Of a DNA stretch of 41,377 nt, positions 15,732 to 23,564 are shown in pieces; within the stretch, counting starts at the first letter, position 1, and every line of letters begins with the position of its first letter. This DNA comes from Parasutterella secunda (GTDB lineage Bacteria; Pseudomonadota; Gammaproteobacteria; Burkholderiales; Burkholderiaceae_F). The translations under genes and the position numbers were made by a program. The notes beneath the pieces are model-generated. The model was not told where the DNA came from. It made no database searches and saw only the letters and a list, made by a program, of their open reading frames with translations. The stretch lies in contig NZ_JAMBLT010000014.1 in assembly GCF_023336895.1 (NCBI RefSeq), positions 1 to 41,377 of the forward strand. Reading direction: 5' to 3'.

Positions 15732-16928
15732 ATGTCTGAAAAAACATTTGCTAGTGCAATTTTTATGGTGATTTTCTTGGCTGCATTGACCGCATTCGGT
15801 CCGTTTGTTACTGATTTTTATTTGCCGGCGATGCCCGCTCAAGCCAAAGACCTTAACGCTTCGGCGGCTTTGACCCAAGCTGGTCTTTCAGCCTCTATGT
15901 GGGGGCTTGCAATCGGTCAACTTATTGTGGGGCCATTATCGGATCGTAAAGGCAGAAAAGTGCCTCTTTTATGTTCATTGGTTGTTTTTTGTGTGGCAAC
16001 CGTTGCTTGTGTCTTTTCACCGACAATGGAATTTTTTGTGGTTGCTCGATTTGTACAGGGACTGGGCGGTGCAGGTGGTATAGTTTTAGCCAAGTCAATT
16101 GCAACCGATCTATATAGCGGCCGGGATTTAGCCAAGTTTTTGTCCATTATCGGAGCTGTTCAGGGATTGGCGCCGGTGTTGGCACCGATTTGTGGAGCGC
16201 TTGTCAATGAATACCTCAATTGGCGTGATATTTTTGTGGTTTTGTTGGCTATTGGTGTAGTGCTCTTGATCTCTACTTTATTTTTTAAGGAAACTCTTAA
16301 GAGTTATCGTCCGAATACCGCCAAGTTTCCTTTTTTCAGTCTTTTTGCTCTGTTAAAAAATGACAAAACATTTGCCTTGCTTCTCGTTCAGCAGTGTGCG
16401 GGTTTTGGTTTGTTATTTGCCTATATCTCAGCCAGTCCTTTTGTCTATCAGGAACTTTTCGGCCTCTCGCCTTTGACTTACTCGATAGTATTTGGTTGCA
16501 ACGCGATTGTTATCACCATTGGAACCTTTGTTTGTCAGCGGTTTAAATCGGCTCTGTTTTCTCTGAAAATCGGCTCCATTGGAATGCTGTTGGGAGCGAG
16601 TCTAATTGCAGCCTCGCTGTATTGGCAAGCGTCCGTTTGGTTTCTTGAGGCCGCAGTCGCGTTTTCTTTGTTGAATTTAGGCCTTACCATTCCATCCGGA
16701 ACTTCTTTGGCCCTTGATCGTCAACGGGAGCGTGCGGGCAGTGCTGCGGCGCTTCTCGGCGCTTTGGGTTTTGTCGCCGGCGGTATCGTTGCTCCGCTAT
16801 CGGGCTTGGGGACGGGCGGAGCCGGCTTTGCCGCTGTCACCGTAATTTCAACAGCGATCGGTATAGTCGCTGCGTTTTGTGCGGCTCAAAAGCTTTGCCT
16901 TGAAGAGCGATCAGTAATGAGCAAGTAG
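15732..16928 (+). CDS. MFS exporter, Bcr/CflA drug-resistance type
   Basis: A 398-residue inner-membrane protein with about 12 transmembrane segments. The N-terminal half has FGPFVTDFYLPAMP, typical of the Bcr/CflA (DHA1) group, the MFS motif-A loop GPLSDRKGRK between TM2 and TM3, and RFVQGLGGAGG. Family members export small molecules, including drugs, by proton antiport; the substrate is unknown. ATG 15732 follows GAGGTG (15721-15726). It stands alone on the plus strand, ending 8 nt from the stop of the convergent hydrolase with no terminator between. The gene sits where plsX is expected, so I regard it as part of an inserted accessory block. Confidence 0.87.
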   Translation: MSEKTFASAIFMVIFLAALTAFGPFVTDFYLPAMPAQAKDLNASAALTQAGLSASMWGLAIGQLIVGPLSDRKGRKVPLLCSLVVFCVATVACVFSPTMEFFVVARFVQGLGGAGGIVLAKSIATDLYSGRDLAKFLSIIGAVQGLAPVLAPICGALVNEYLNWRDIFVVLLAIGVVLLISTLFFKETLKSYRPNTAKFPFFSLFALLKNDKTFALLLVQQCAGFGLLFAYISASPFVYQELFGLSPLTYSIVFGCNAIVITIGTFVCQRFKSALFSLKIGSIGMLLGASLIAASLYWQASVWFLEAAVAFSLLNLGLTIPSGTSLALDRQRERAGSAAALLGALGFVAGGIVAPLSGLGTGGAGFAAVTVISTAIGIVAAFCAAQKLCLEERSVMSK

Positions 16929-16936
16929 TGTCTGAT

Positions 16937-17851
16937 TTAGTCCAAAAACGCCAGGACTTTTTTTAAGAAAACTGACGGACACTCTTCTTCGGGACTGTGT
17001 CCGCAGTCTAATGCTTCACCGCTTACCGTTACCGTTTTTTCTTTCCAAGTACCAACCACATCATAGAGTTTGCCGACTGTGCCACGAGCACCCCATAACA
17101 GGTGGAGGGGACACTGGATTTTTTTGTCAGCATCCTCTTTATCGTCATCGAGATCAATGGTGGCGGCTGCGCGGTAATCCTCGCAAATCGCGTGGATGGT
17201 TCTGGGATCTTTGTAGCAGCGAAGATATTCGTAAAAGGCTTTGTCTTCGACACAACCCTTAATTTTGATTTGGCCGTCAATGTGATGATGAAGGAAATAG
17301 TCGGGGTCAAAACCGATCAGTTTTTCAGGAAATGGTTCCGGTTGGATGAGAAAGAACCACCAGAAGTACTTTGTCGCAAATTCCTTATTAGTTAGGGCAT
17401 ACATGGTCGCTGTCGGTGCGATATCGACAAAAACAGCCTTTGTAACGCTTTCCGGATAATCAAGAGCCAAACGATGTCCCACCCGAGCACCACGATCATG
17501 GCCGACGAAAGCAAAGGTTGGCCTATTTAATAGTTTCATTAAAGAGATGAGGTCTTTAGCCATCTCTTTTTTGCTGTATGGGCGGTGATCCGGTGTGCTC
17601 TCAGGCTTATCCGTGTCACCGTATCCGCGCAGATCGGGGAGGACAACCGTGTACTTTTGAGCCAGAAGCGGCGCAACTTTTCGCCAGATAATATGAGTGT
17701 GAGGATGACCGTGCACAAGCATGAGAGCAGGACCTTTGCCACCGATAGCAAAGCGCATCTTGATTCCCGTTTCTAGCCTTGCATCCATGAGGTTGAAGCC
17801 TTCAATGAATTCGGAAGGGCCAATATTGACTAAAGAACTTTCGGTTTCCAT
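16937..17851 (-). CDS. Alpha/beta hydrolase resembling haloacetate dehalogenase
   Basis: A 304-residue alpha/beta-hydrolase very like fluoroacetate/haloacetate dehalogenases: HGHPHTHIIW, DLRGYGDTDKPE and GHDRGARVGHRLALDYP. The catalytic triad is readable as nucleophile D119, H285 (CGHSPEEE) and D143 (VDIAPT), with carboxylate-binding R120 and R123. Of the three halide-binding residues of the fluoroacetate enzyme (His, Trp, Tyr), Trp (W165) and Tyr (Y226) are kept, but the His position is W164. Known family members release halide from haloacetates. The changed pocket makes the substrate uncertain, possibly a larger halide or another ester. No signal peptide is seen. The ribosome site is strong (AGGAGGG). 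It follows the small secreted gene by 33 nt. Confidence 0.8.
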   Translation of the reverse strand: METESSLVNIGPSEFIEGFNLMDARLETGIKMRFAIGGKGPALMLVHGHPHTHIIWRKVAPLLAQKYTVVLPDLRGYGDTDKPESTPDHRPYSKKEMAKDLISLMKLLNRPTFAFVGHDRGARVGHRLALDYPESVTKAVFVDIAPTATMYALTNKEFATKYFWWFFLIQPEPFPEKLIGFDPDYFLHHHIDGQIKIKGCVEDKAFYEYLRCYKDPRTIHAICEDYRAAATIDLDDDKEDADKKIQCPLHLLWGARGTVGKLYDVVGTWKEKTVTVSGEALDCGHSPEEECPSVFLKKVLAFLD

Positions 17852-17884
17852 TTTTCCCTCCTCGGGAAAATAAATTGTTTTCTC

Positions 17885-18205
17885 TTAGCGCATCAGCTCT
17901 TTTTTAATATTTCCCGCCTTTTCGCTGTATTCATCGGTCTTTTCACCAATATACGACTTGGCGGCTTCGTAGTGATCCATTAGTGTGTTGCCGGCTTCTT
18001 TCACCTGTTTTTCAACATCATCGTATCCAGCGGCAATACAGCTTTGAGCGAGCGCCTGAGCCTTTTCAAGTCCTTCTTTTTGAGCCACTTCATTGATGTG
18101 ACTGACCGTGCAAGTGACATCTGTAATGTCCATATCGTTGCTCGCAATCGACAATTGACTGACTAATGCGAAAGGAATGACTAGCAATAAGTGGTGTAGA
18201 CGCAT
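17885..18205 (-). CDS. Small secreted protein of unknown function
   Basis: A 106-residue protein with a clear Sec signal peptide (MRLHHLLLVIPFALVSQLSIAS, cleavage near residue 22), so probably periplasmic. The mature part is helical and highly charged (DHYEAAKSYIGEKTDEYSEK) and has two cysteines, near residues 32 and 55, that could form a disulfide. I do not recognise a family. It is probably the first gene of a two-gene operon with the dehalogenase-like hydrolase. Confidence 0.7.
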   Translation of the reverse strand: MRLHHLLLVIPFALVSQLSIASNDMDITDVTCTVSHINEVAQKEGLEKAQALAQSCIAAGYDDVEKQVKEAGNTLMDHYEAAKSYIGEKTDEYSEKAGNIKKELMR

Positions 18206-18365
18206 GGGGTAGGCCTTTCAGATTTAACTCTTGACGATCGAAGATTAACATGAGTGTGTTTCAAACTCTGTCAAATTTTGTTTCAAATCTTGATTTTTGC
18301 CCTTTATAAACGGGTGGGTATTGGCTTTACAATTAGAGCAATTTTTTTGAGAAAGGCTTTTGTTC

Positions 18366-19367
18366 ATGCCTCAGATTTATTCGAAAATCATTGGGACGGG
18401 TTCGGCTTTGCCGGAACGTTCTACCTCCAATCAGGCCCTGGCCGATGAATTGGCTCTGCGCAATATCGAAACGAGTGATGAGTGGATTCGCACTCGTACC
18501 GGAATTGAGAAGCGCTATTTGGCTGAAAGGGGATTGACAACCACGCAGTTAGCTGAACGCGCGGCTAAATCCGCTCTTTGGGATGCAGGTGTTGATCCTT
18601 CTGAAATCGATTTGATTATCGTTGCAACGACGACACCTGATATGGTGTTTCCGAGCACCGCTTGTCAATTGCAAAAACTCTTGGGCTGCGCCAAAGGAGC
18701 GGCCTTTGACTTGCAGGCCGTCTGTGCCGGTTTTGTCTATGCATTAACCAACGCGGATGCGCTTATCCGCACCGGTGTTTATAAAAAGGCGATTGTGGTT
18801 GGTGTTGACATCATGAGCCGTATTGTGGACTGGGATGATCGCTCGACTTGTGTGCTCTTTGGTGACGGGGCCGGTGCCGTTGTGTTGGAAGCATCCGATG
18901 AACCGGGGATTCTTGCTGCAAGGCTTAGCGCGGACGGCACGCTTGATGAAAAGGTGTTGGGCTGCAACGCTTTTGTTAACGGCGGCGAAATTCATGGTGA
19001 TCCCTTTGTCCGCATGGACGGTCAGCAGGTGTTCCGTATGGCCGTGGGCTCCATGAGTGAGAGCGCTCAGGCAGTTTTAAAAGATGCCGGTCTTACCGTT
19101 GACGATATCAGCCGATATGTTCCGCATCAGGCGAATTTGCGCATCATGCAAAAGGTAGCCCAAAAGATTGGCATATCGGAAGACAAAATGGTCGTGACGG
19201 TTAATCGCCACGGCAATACCTCGGCGGCCTCCGTTCCGTTGGCATTGGATAACGCCGCGCGTCATAATGAGATTCAAAAAGGTGATGTGGTTTTAATGCA
19301 AGCTGTCGGTGCAGGCATGGCTTGGGGCAGCGTTTTAGTCAAATGGACTAAGGAGAATATTTCATGA
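18366..19367 (+). CDS. fabH: Beta-ketoacyl-ACP synthase III
   Basis: FabH condenses acetyl-CoA with malonyl-ACP to start fatty acid synthesis. The 333-residue thiolase-fold protein shows the catalytic triad Cys (C120 in AVCAGF), His (PHQANLRIM) and Asn (NRHGNTSAAS), plus the Gly-rich GAGMAWGSVLVKW end. ATG 18366 fits the start seen in homologues and follows GAGAAAGG; a TTG at 18360 is unlikely. fabD overlaps its stop by 4 nt, which couples their translation. The upstream 160 nt (18206-18359) has no strong promoter that I can identify. Confidence 0.96.
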   Translation: MPQIYSKIIGTGSALPERSTSNQALADELALRNIETSDEWIRTRTGIEKRYLAERGLTTTQLAERAAKSALWDAGVDPSEIDLIIVATTTPDMVFPSTACQLQKLLGCAKGAAFDLQAVCAGFVYALTNADALIRTGVYKKAIVVGVDIMSRIVDWDDRSTCVLFGDGAGAVVLEASDEPGILAARLSADGTLDEKVLGCNAFVNGGEIHGDPFVRMDGQQVFRMAVGSMSESAQAVLKDAGLTVDDISRYVPHQANLRIMQKVAQKIGISEDKMVVTVNRHGNTSAASVPLALDNAARHNEIQKGDVVLMQAVGAGMAWGSVLVKWTKENIS

Positions 19368-20302
19368 AATTAGCTTTTGTATTCCCGGGTCAAGGCAGTC
19401 AGACTGTCGGCATGTTGGATAGTTTCGCAGATAACGCTGTTGTGCAGGCTGCTTTAAAGACTGCTAACGATGCATTGGGAGAGAATTTAGCCGAAATGAT
19501 TCACAGTGGTCCGGCTGAAAGCTTGAATATGACGGTCAACACTCAGCCTGCCATGCTCACCTCAAGCGTTGCCCTTTATCAAGCTTGGCTTGCTTTGGGC
19601 GGTAAAAAGCCTGAAGTGATGGCTGGCCACAGTTTGGGTGAATATTCCGCACTGACCGCTGCCGGCGTATTTGATTTAGCTGACGCGGTGCGTCTTGTTC
19701 GCTTCCGCGCCAAGGCCATGCAGGAAGCTGTTTCTGTTGGTCAGGGGGGAATGGCAGCCATTATCGGTTTAAGTGATGAAGTGGTGGCCCAAGTCTGCCA
19801 AGAAGCTTCAGCTCAAGGTGTGGTTGAAGCGGTTAATTTCAACTCACCCGGTCAAGTGGTGATTGCGGGTGAAAAGGCTGCGGTTGAAAAGGCTTGTGAA
19901 TTGGCTAAGGCTCAAGGCGCTAAGCGCGCACTTCTTTTGCCTGTCTCGGCACCTTTCCATTCTTCGTTGATGAAGCCCGCCAGTGTCGCGCTTCGCGCCA
20001 AGCTTGAAGAAACTCCGATGAGTGCTCCCGAAATTGACGTTGTCGCCAACGTTGACGTGAAGGTTCACAAGGATAAGGAAGCGATCATTGAAGCGTTAGC
20101 ATCTCAAGCTGCCGGTGCCGTTCAATGGGTAAAGACTATTCAAGCTTTTAAGGAAATGGGTGTCACGCATATCGTTGAATGCGGTCCGGGCCGTGTCTTA
20201 GCCGGACTTATTAAACGTATTGACAGCTCCATTGTTGTCAAAAATATTAATTCTCAAGACTCGCTTGTGGCTGTGCTTGAAGAAATTAACTCTGCAGAAT
20301 AA
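19364..20302 (+). CDS. fabD: Malonyl-CoA:ACP transacylase
   Basis: FabD moves malonyl groups from CoA to ACP, supplying the elongation substrate. The 312-residue protein has FPGQGSQ at the N-terminus, nucleophile S90 in GHSLGEYSAL, the conserved Arg of VRFRAKAMQEA, and catalytic H200 in SAPFHSSLMKP. ATG 19364 overlaps the fabH stop (ATGA). fabG follows after 22 nt in the same operon. Confidence 0.96.
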   Translation: MKLAFVFPGQGSQTVGMLDSFADNAVVQAALKTANDALGENLAEMIHSGPAESLNMTVNTQPAMLTSSVALYQAWLALGGKKPEVMAGHSLGEYSALTAAGVFDLADAVRLVRFRAKAMQEAVSVGQGGMAAIIGLSDEVVAQVCQEASAQGVVEAVNFNSPGQVVIAGEKAAVEKACELAKAQGAKRALLLPVSAPFHSSLMKPASVALRAKLEETPMSAPEIDVVANVDVKVHKDKEAIIEALASQAAGAVQWVKTIQAFKEMGVTHIVECGPGRVLAGLIKRIDSSIVVKNINSQDSLVAVLEEINSAE

Positions 20303-20324
20303 CTTAAGCAATAGGATATAAAAA

Positions 20325-21089
20325 ATGACGAATGTGTTTACTGCTGACGCATTGAAAGATCAAGTGGTATTTGTAACCGGTGCTTCGCGCGGAATCGGGG
20401 CGGGGATTTTGGATGCTTGCCTAGCAGCCGGCGCAACCGTTATTGGTACCGCTACGAGCGAATCCGGCGCAGCCCGCATTACAGAAAAGATTTCTCAAGC
20501 CGGCGGCAAGGGTGAAGGCGTTGTGCTCAATGTCACCGATGCCGAACAAAGCGAAAAAGTTTTGGCTGACGTGGCAGCCAAGTACGGTGCCGTGACGGTG
20601 TTGGTCAACAATGCCGGTATCACGCGTGATGGTTTAGCCATGCGCATGAAGGATGAACAATGGCAGGAAGTGATTGACACGAATCTGACGCCTGCTTTCC
20701 GTTTAAGCCGCATTGTTATGCGCGGCATGATGAAGGCTCGCTGCGGCCGCATCATCAATATCGTGAGCGTTGTGGGCTCCATGGGTAACGCAGGCCAAGC
20801 TAATTACGCTGCGGCTAAAGCCGGTGTTGCCGGTTTAACACGCGCTTTGGCTCGTGAATTGGCTTCCCGCAATATCACGGTCAACGCCGTGGCACCCGGT
20901 TTTATTGAAACGGATATGACCCGCGCCTTGCCTGAAGATCACCGTCAAGCCCTTTTGGCTCAAATTCCGCTTGCCCGTTTGGGTCAAACGGATGACATCG
21001 CCAATGCGGTGCTTTTCCTGGCTTCGCCTGCCGCTTCCTACATCACCGGTGTGACACTTCACGTCAACGGTGGCATGTATATGGTATAG
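20325..21089 (+). CDS. fabG: 3-oxoacyl-ACP reductase
   Basis: FabG is the NADPH-dependent short-chain dehydrogenase that reduces 3-ketoacyl-ACP. The 254-residue protein shows the cofactor motif TGASRGIGAG (residues 18-27), NNAG, and the catalytic S148, Y161 and K165 (YAAAK). It ends TGVTLHVNGGMYMV, as FabG proteins do. The N-terminus is a few residues longer than in E. coli. It is the last gene before a terminator, so fabH-fabD-fabG forms one unit. Confidence 0.96.
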   Translation: MTNVFTADALKDQVVFVTGASRGIGAGILDACLAAGATVIGTATSESGAARITEKISQAGGKGEGVVLNVTDAEQSEKVLADVAAKYGAVTVLVNNAGITRDGLAMRMKDEQWQEVIDTNLTPAFRLSRIVMRGMMKARCGRIINIVSVVGSMGNAGQANYAAAKAGVAGLTRALARELASRNITVNAVAPGFIETDMTRALPEDHRQALLAQIPLARLGQTDDIANAVLFLASPAASYITGVTLHVNGGMYMV

Positions 21090-21093
21090 TCCG

Positions 21094-21124
21094 AAAGGAT
21101 GAGGGTTTTCACCCTCATCTTTTC
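21094..21124 (+). terminator. Terminator between fabG and acpP
   Basis: GATGAGGGT (21098-21106) pairs with ACCCTCATC (21111-21119) around TTTC, followed by TTTTCT. Confidence 0.88.
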
Positions 21125-21133
21125 TATTTGCTC

Positions 21134-21142
21134 TGATAAAAT
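21134..21142 (+). promoter_or_regulatory. Extended -10 promoter candidate for acpP
   Basis: TG (21134-21135), one base, then TAAAAT (21137-21142) form an extended -10 box just after the fabG terminator; no good -35 is seen. The start near 21149 would give a 65-nt leader. A separate promoter suits acpP, whose product is needed in large amounts. Confidence 0.5.
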
Positions 21143-21213
21143 ACTAAGAAGTTAATTTTTCGGCGCACCTAGTGGCTGCGTCGGTTTGAATTGTCATCAA
21201 GGAGACTTATCAA

Positions 21214-21450
21214 ATGAACGACATCGAACAACGTGTCAAGAAGGTTATCGCCGAACAATTGAGCATCAATGAAGCAGACATCAAGAATGAATCTGCTTTC
21301 ATCGAAGACCTCGGCGCCGATTCTTTGGATACGGTCGAATTGGTTATGGCTTTGGAAGACGCTTTCAAGATTGAAATCCCGGACGATCAACAAGAAAAGT
21401 TGCGTACGGTTCAACAAGCGATTGACTACATCCAAGCCAACGCTAAGTAA
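21214..21450 (+). CDS. acpP: Acyl carrier protein
   Basis: ACP is the small acidic protein that carries growing acyl chains on a 4'-phosphopantetheine arm. The 78-residue product has the [15 protein letters not shown] helix with the modified serine at S37. AcpS, encoded at 31162, would attach the arm. ATG 21214 follows AAGGAG (21199-21204). The gene has terminators on both sides, so it is probably mainly monocistronic although it lies inside the fab cluster. Confidence 0.97.
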   Translation: MNDIEQRVKKVIAEQLSINEADIKNESAFIEDLGADSLDTVELVMALEDAFKIEIPDDQQEKLRTVQQAIDYIQANAK

Positions 21451-21474
21451 TATTTGCCATCTCTAGGATGGACG

Positions 21475-21522
21475 CCCCGCCTTAAACACCAAGTAATTGG
21501 TTAAGTTTGGGCGGGGTTTTGT
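21475..21522 (+). terminator. Terminator between acpP and fabF
   Basis: CCCCGCC (21475-21481) pairs with GGCGGGG (21510-21516), extended by AAAC/GTTT inside, followed by TTTTGTT. Some read-through probably supplies fabF. Confidence 0.87.
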
Positions 21523-21553
21523 TAATGAATTGAATATTTAAGGGAGAATGTCC

Positions 21554-22786
21554 ATGCGTCGTGTAGTTGTAACCGGGCTTGGCATGGTTTGTCCGATCGG
21601 CAATGATGTGAGGACAAGTTGGGAAAATGCTTTGGCGGGGAAAAACGGTATTGGTCCGATAACCCGTTTTGATGCGAGTGGCATGGGCTGCCAAATCGCC
21701 GGCGAAGTCAAGGATTTCAATGTTGAAGAGTATTTGCCCGCGAAAGAAGCTCGTCGTTATGACCGCTATGTGCATTATGGCGTTGCTGCTGGTACACAAG
21801 CGATTCGTGACGCTGGTCTTGACTTGGAAAAAGAAGATCTCACGCGCATCGGCTGCTCCATCGGTTCCGGTATCGGTGGCTTGGGCATGATTTGCGACAA
21901 CTACCTCGCTCTTCATGAACGCGGTGCCCGTCGTGTTTCTCCCTTTATGATTCCCGGCACGATCATCAACATGATTTCCGGCCAATTGTCGATCATGTTT
22001 GGCTTAAAAGGCCCGAATATTGCTCACGTGACGGCTTGCACAACCGGTCTTCACGGAATCGGTGAAGCCAGTTGGATCATTCGCCGCGGTGATGCCGATG
22101 TGATGGTGGCCGGTGGTGCTGATGCAAGCATTTGCCCGGTCGGTGTGGCAGGCTTCGACAATATGCATGCCTTGAGCCGTCGCAACGATGATCCGGCTCA
22201 CGCCTCCCGTCCCTTTGATAAAGACCGTGATGGTTTTGTGATGGGTGAAGGCGCCGGTGTGGTGGTGATCGAAGAACTTGAACACGCCTTGGCTCGTGGC
22301 GCTCACATTTACGCTGAAATCGTGGGTTATGGTTTAACGAGTGACGCAGGCCATATCACGACTCCGAACACAGACGGTCCGAGACGCTGCATGGAAATGG
22401 CTCTTGCTCGCGCCGGTATCAAACCGGAAGACATTGACTACCTGAATGCTCACGGAACTTCGACGAGCGTTGGTGATATCAATGAAACCAAGGCGATCAA
22501 GGAAGCTTTTGGTGAAGCCGCGAAGAAGCTCGTGGTCAACTCCACGAAGTCTATGACCGGTCACTTGTTGGGTGGTGCAGGCGGCATTGAATCCGTCTTC
22601 ACGATTTTGGCTGTGAAGAATCAAGTCTCGCCCCCGACGATTAATATTGTTGAACAAGACGCCGAATGCGATTTGGACTACTGCGCCAACGCCGCTCGCC
22701 CGATGAAGATTCGTTACGCTATGAAGAATTCCTTCGGTTTCGGCGGCACGAATGGTACATTGATCTTCAAGCATTGGGAAGAATAA
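21554..22786 (+). CDS. fabF: Beta-ketoacyl-ACP synthase II
   Basis: FabF elongates acyl-ACP by condensation with malonyl-ACP. The 410-residue thiolase-fold enzyme has catalytic C162 (VTACTTGLHG), His of NAHGTSTSVGD, and the Lys/His of TKSMTGHLLGGAG, plus the closing NSFGFGGTN loop. ATG 21554 is preferred because GGGAG (21542-21546) is 7 nt upstream; the in-frame ATG at 21548 would be only 1 nt from it. It ends the fab cluster. Confidence 0.96.
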   Translation: MRRVVVTGLGMVCPIGNDVRTSWENALAGKNGIGPITRFDASGMGCQIAGEVKDFNVEEYLPAKEARRYDRYVHYGVAAGTQAIRDAGLDLEKEDLTRIGCSIGSGIGGLGMICDNYLALHERGARRVSPFMIPGTIINMISGQLSIMFGLKGPNIAHVTACTTGLHGIGEASWIIRRGDADVMVAGGADASICPVGVAGFDNMHALSRRNDDPAHASRPFDKDRDGFVMGEGAGVVVIEELEHALARGAHIYAEIVGYGLTSDAGHITTPNTDGPRRCMEMALARAGIKPEDIDYLNAHGTSTSVGDINETKAIKEAFGEAAKKLVVNSTKSMTGHLLGGAGGIESVFTILAVKNQVSPPTINIVEQDAECDLDYCANAARPMKIRYAMKNSFGFGGTNGTLIFKHWEE

Positions 22787-22810
22787 TTTCCAACTTGTGA
22801 TTAATATATG

Positions 22811-22849
22811 GCCCGAAGAATCTGAATCAGGCTCTTCGGGCTTTGTTCT
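22811..22849 (+). terminator. Terminator of fabF
   Basis: GCCCGAAGA (22811-22819) pairs with TCTTCGGGC (22833-22841), followed by TTTGTTCTTT. Confidence 0.87.
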
Positions 22850-22867
22850 TTCTGTTTAGGAGTAATG

Positions 22868-23284
22868 ATGGATATCCAAAAAGACAATCAGATGTACATG
22901 CAAGTTGCCATGCTTGCTGCACAAAGAAGCTATGCCAAGCGTCTTAAAGTTGGTTGTGTGATTGTGAAAAACAATTCCATCATTTCAATCGGTTGGAACG
23001 GTATGCCGACAGGCTACGACAATTGCTGTGAGATGGAAGTTGACGGTAAGTTAGTCACGCGACCCGAAGTACAGCATGCGGAACTCAATGCCATCGCAAA
23101 GTTGGCGTATAACGGCTACTGCAGCAAGGACGCAGCGATTTTCATTACGCACAGTCCCTGCATTCATTGTTCACTGCTAATTCAGAAATGCGGTATCTCC
23201 CATGTTTACTATCACGAGATGTATCGTGATGATGCCGGCATTAAATTTTTAAAGAGTGCAGGAATTGTTGTAGAACAGCTTTAG
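22868..23284 (+). CDS. dCMP deaminase family protein (ComEB-like)
   Basis: A 138-residue zinc-dependent deaminase. It has the catalytic HAE motif (VQHAELNAI) and the second zinc motif PCxxC (SPCIHCSLL), with GWNGMPTGYDNCC, typical of deoxycytidylate deaminases of bacteria and phages. The reaction would be dCMP to dUMP, feeding thymidylate synthesis. ATG 22868 is 5 nt from AGGAG (22858-22862); ATG 22865 is an alternative. It lies just before the autotransporter and after the fab cluster, a place often taken by rpoE genes in related bacteria. Its phage-like character may mean acquisition. Confidence 0.85.
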   Translation: MDIQKDNQMYMQVAMLAAQRSYAKRLKVGCVIVKNNSIISIGWNGMPTGYDNCCEMEVDGKLVTRPEVQHAELNAIAKLAYNGYCSKDAAIFITHSPCIHCSLLIQKCGISHVYYHEMYRDDAGIKFLKSAGIVVEQL

Positions 23285-23323
23285 TTGAAGATGGTTTCTG
23301 TGGCAGGCTTAAGGAAGACAAAC

Positions 23324-23361
23324 GGGATCAATACTGCGTCTGTATAAATCCCTCTTCTTTT
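23324..23361 (+). terminator. Probable terminator of the dCMP deaminase gene
   Basis: GGGAT (23324-23328) with ATCCC (23348-23352), and an inner ATAC/GTAT pair, form a broken stem followed by TCTTCTTTT. It is weaker than the other terminators here. Confidence 0.6.
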
Positions 23362-23485
23362 AAAAGTTGTTTGATACCTGTATATCGGCGATTACATCAA
23401 AAGCTTTTGCTCAATGGCAGAAGTGCAACTGGCAGAGCATCAAACATTTAGATTTTTACACCAATATGAAATCTTCAATTGAATC

Positions 23486-23512
23486 TTGACAAGGGGGGGG
23501 TTGAGCTAGTGT
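23486..23512 (+). promoter_or_regulatory. Putative promoter with a G8 tract upstream of an autotransporter
   Basis: A perfect -35 TTGACA (23486-23491) is followed after one base by eight G (23493-23500). The -10 is unclear; TAGTGT (23507-23512) at 15 bp is the nearest choice and would reach 17 bp if the tract gained two G. Homopolymer tracts between promoter elements vary in length by slippage and switch surface genes in Neisseria. The rest of the gap holds a terminator (23324) and a leader hairpin AATGCGC/GCGCATT (23520-23541). Confidence 0.55.
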
Positions 23513-23564
23513 AGGAAGAAATGCGCTGAAGGCTGCGCATTACACTTTCCAAAAGGAAAATATT

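Noticed and set aside
23420-23445. Two TGGCAGA direct repeats upstream of the first autotransporter, considered as operator half-sites
   Set aside because: Only 7 bp each and without symmetry or a third copy in phase; likely chance.
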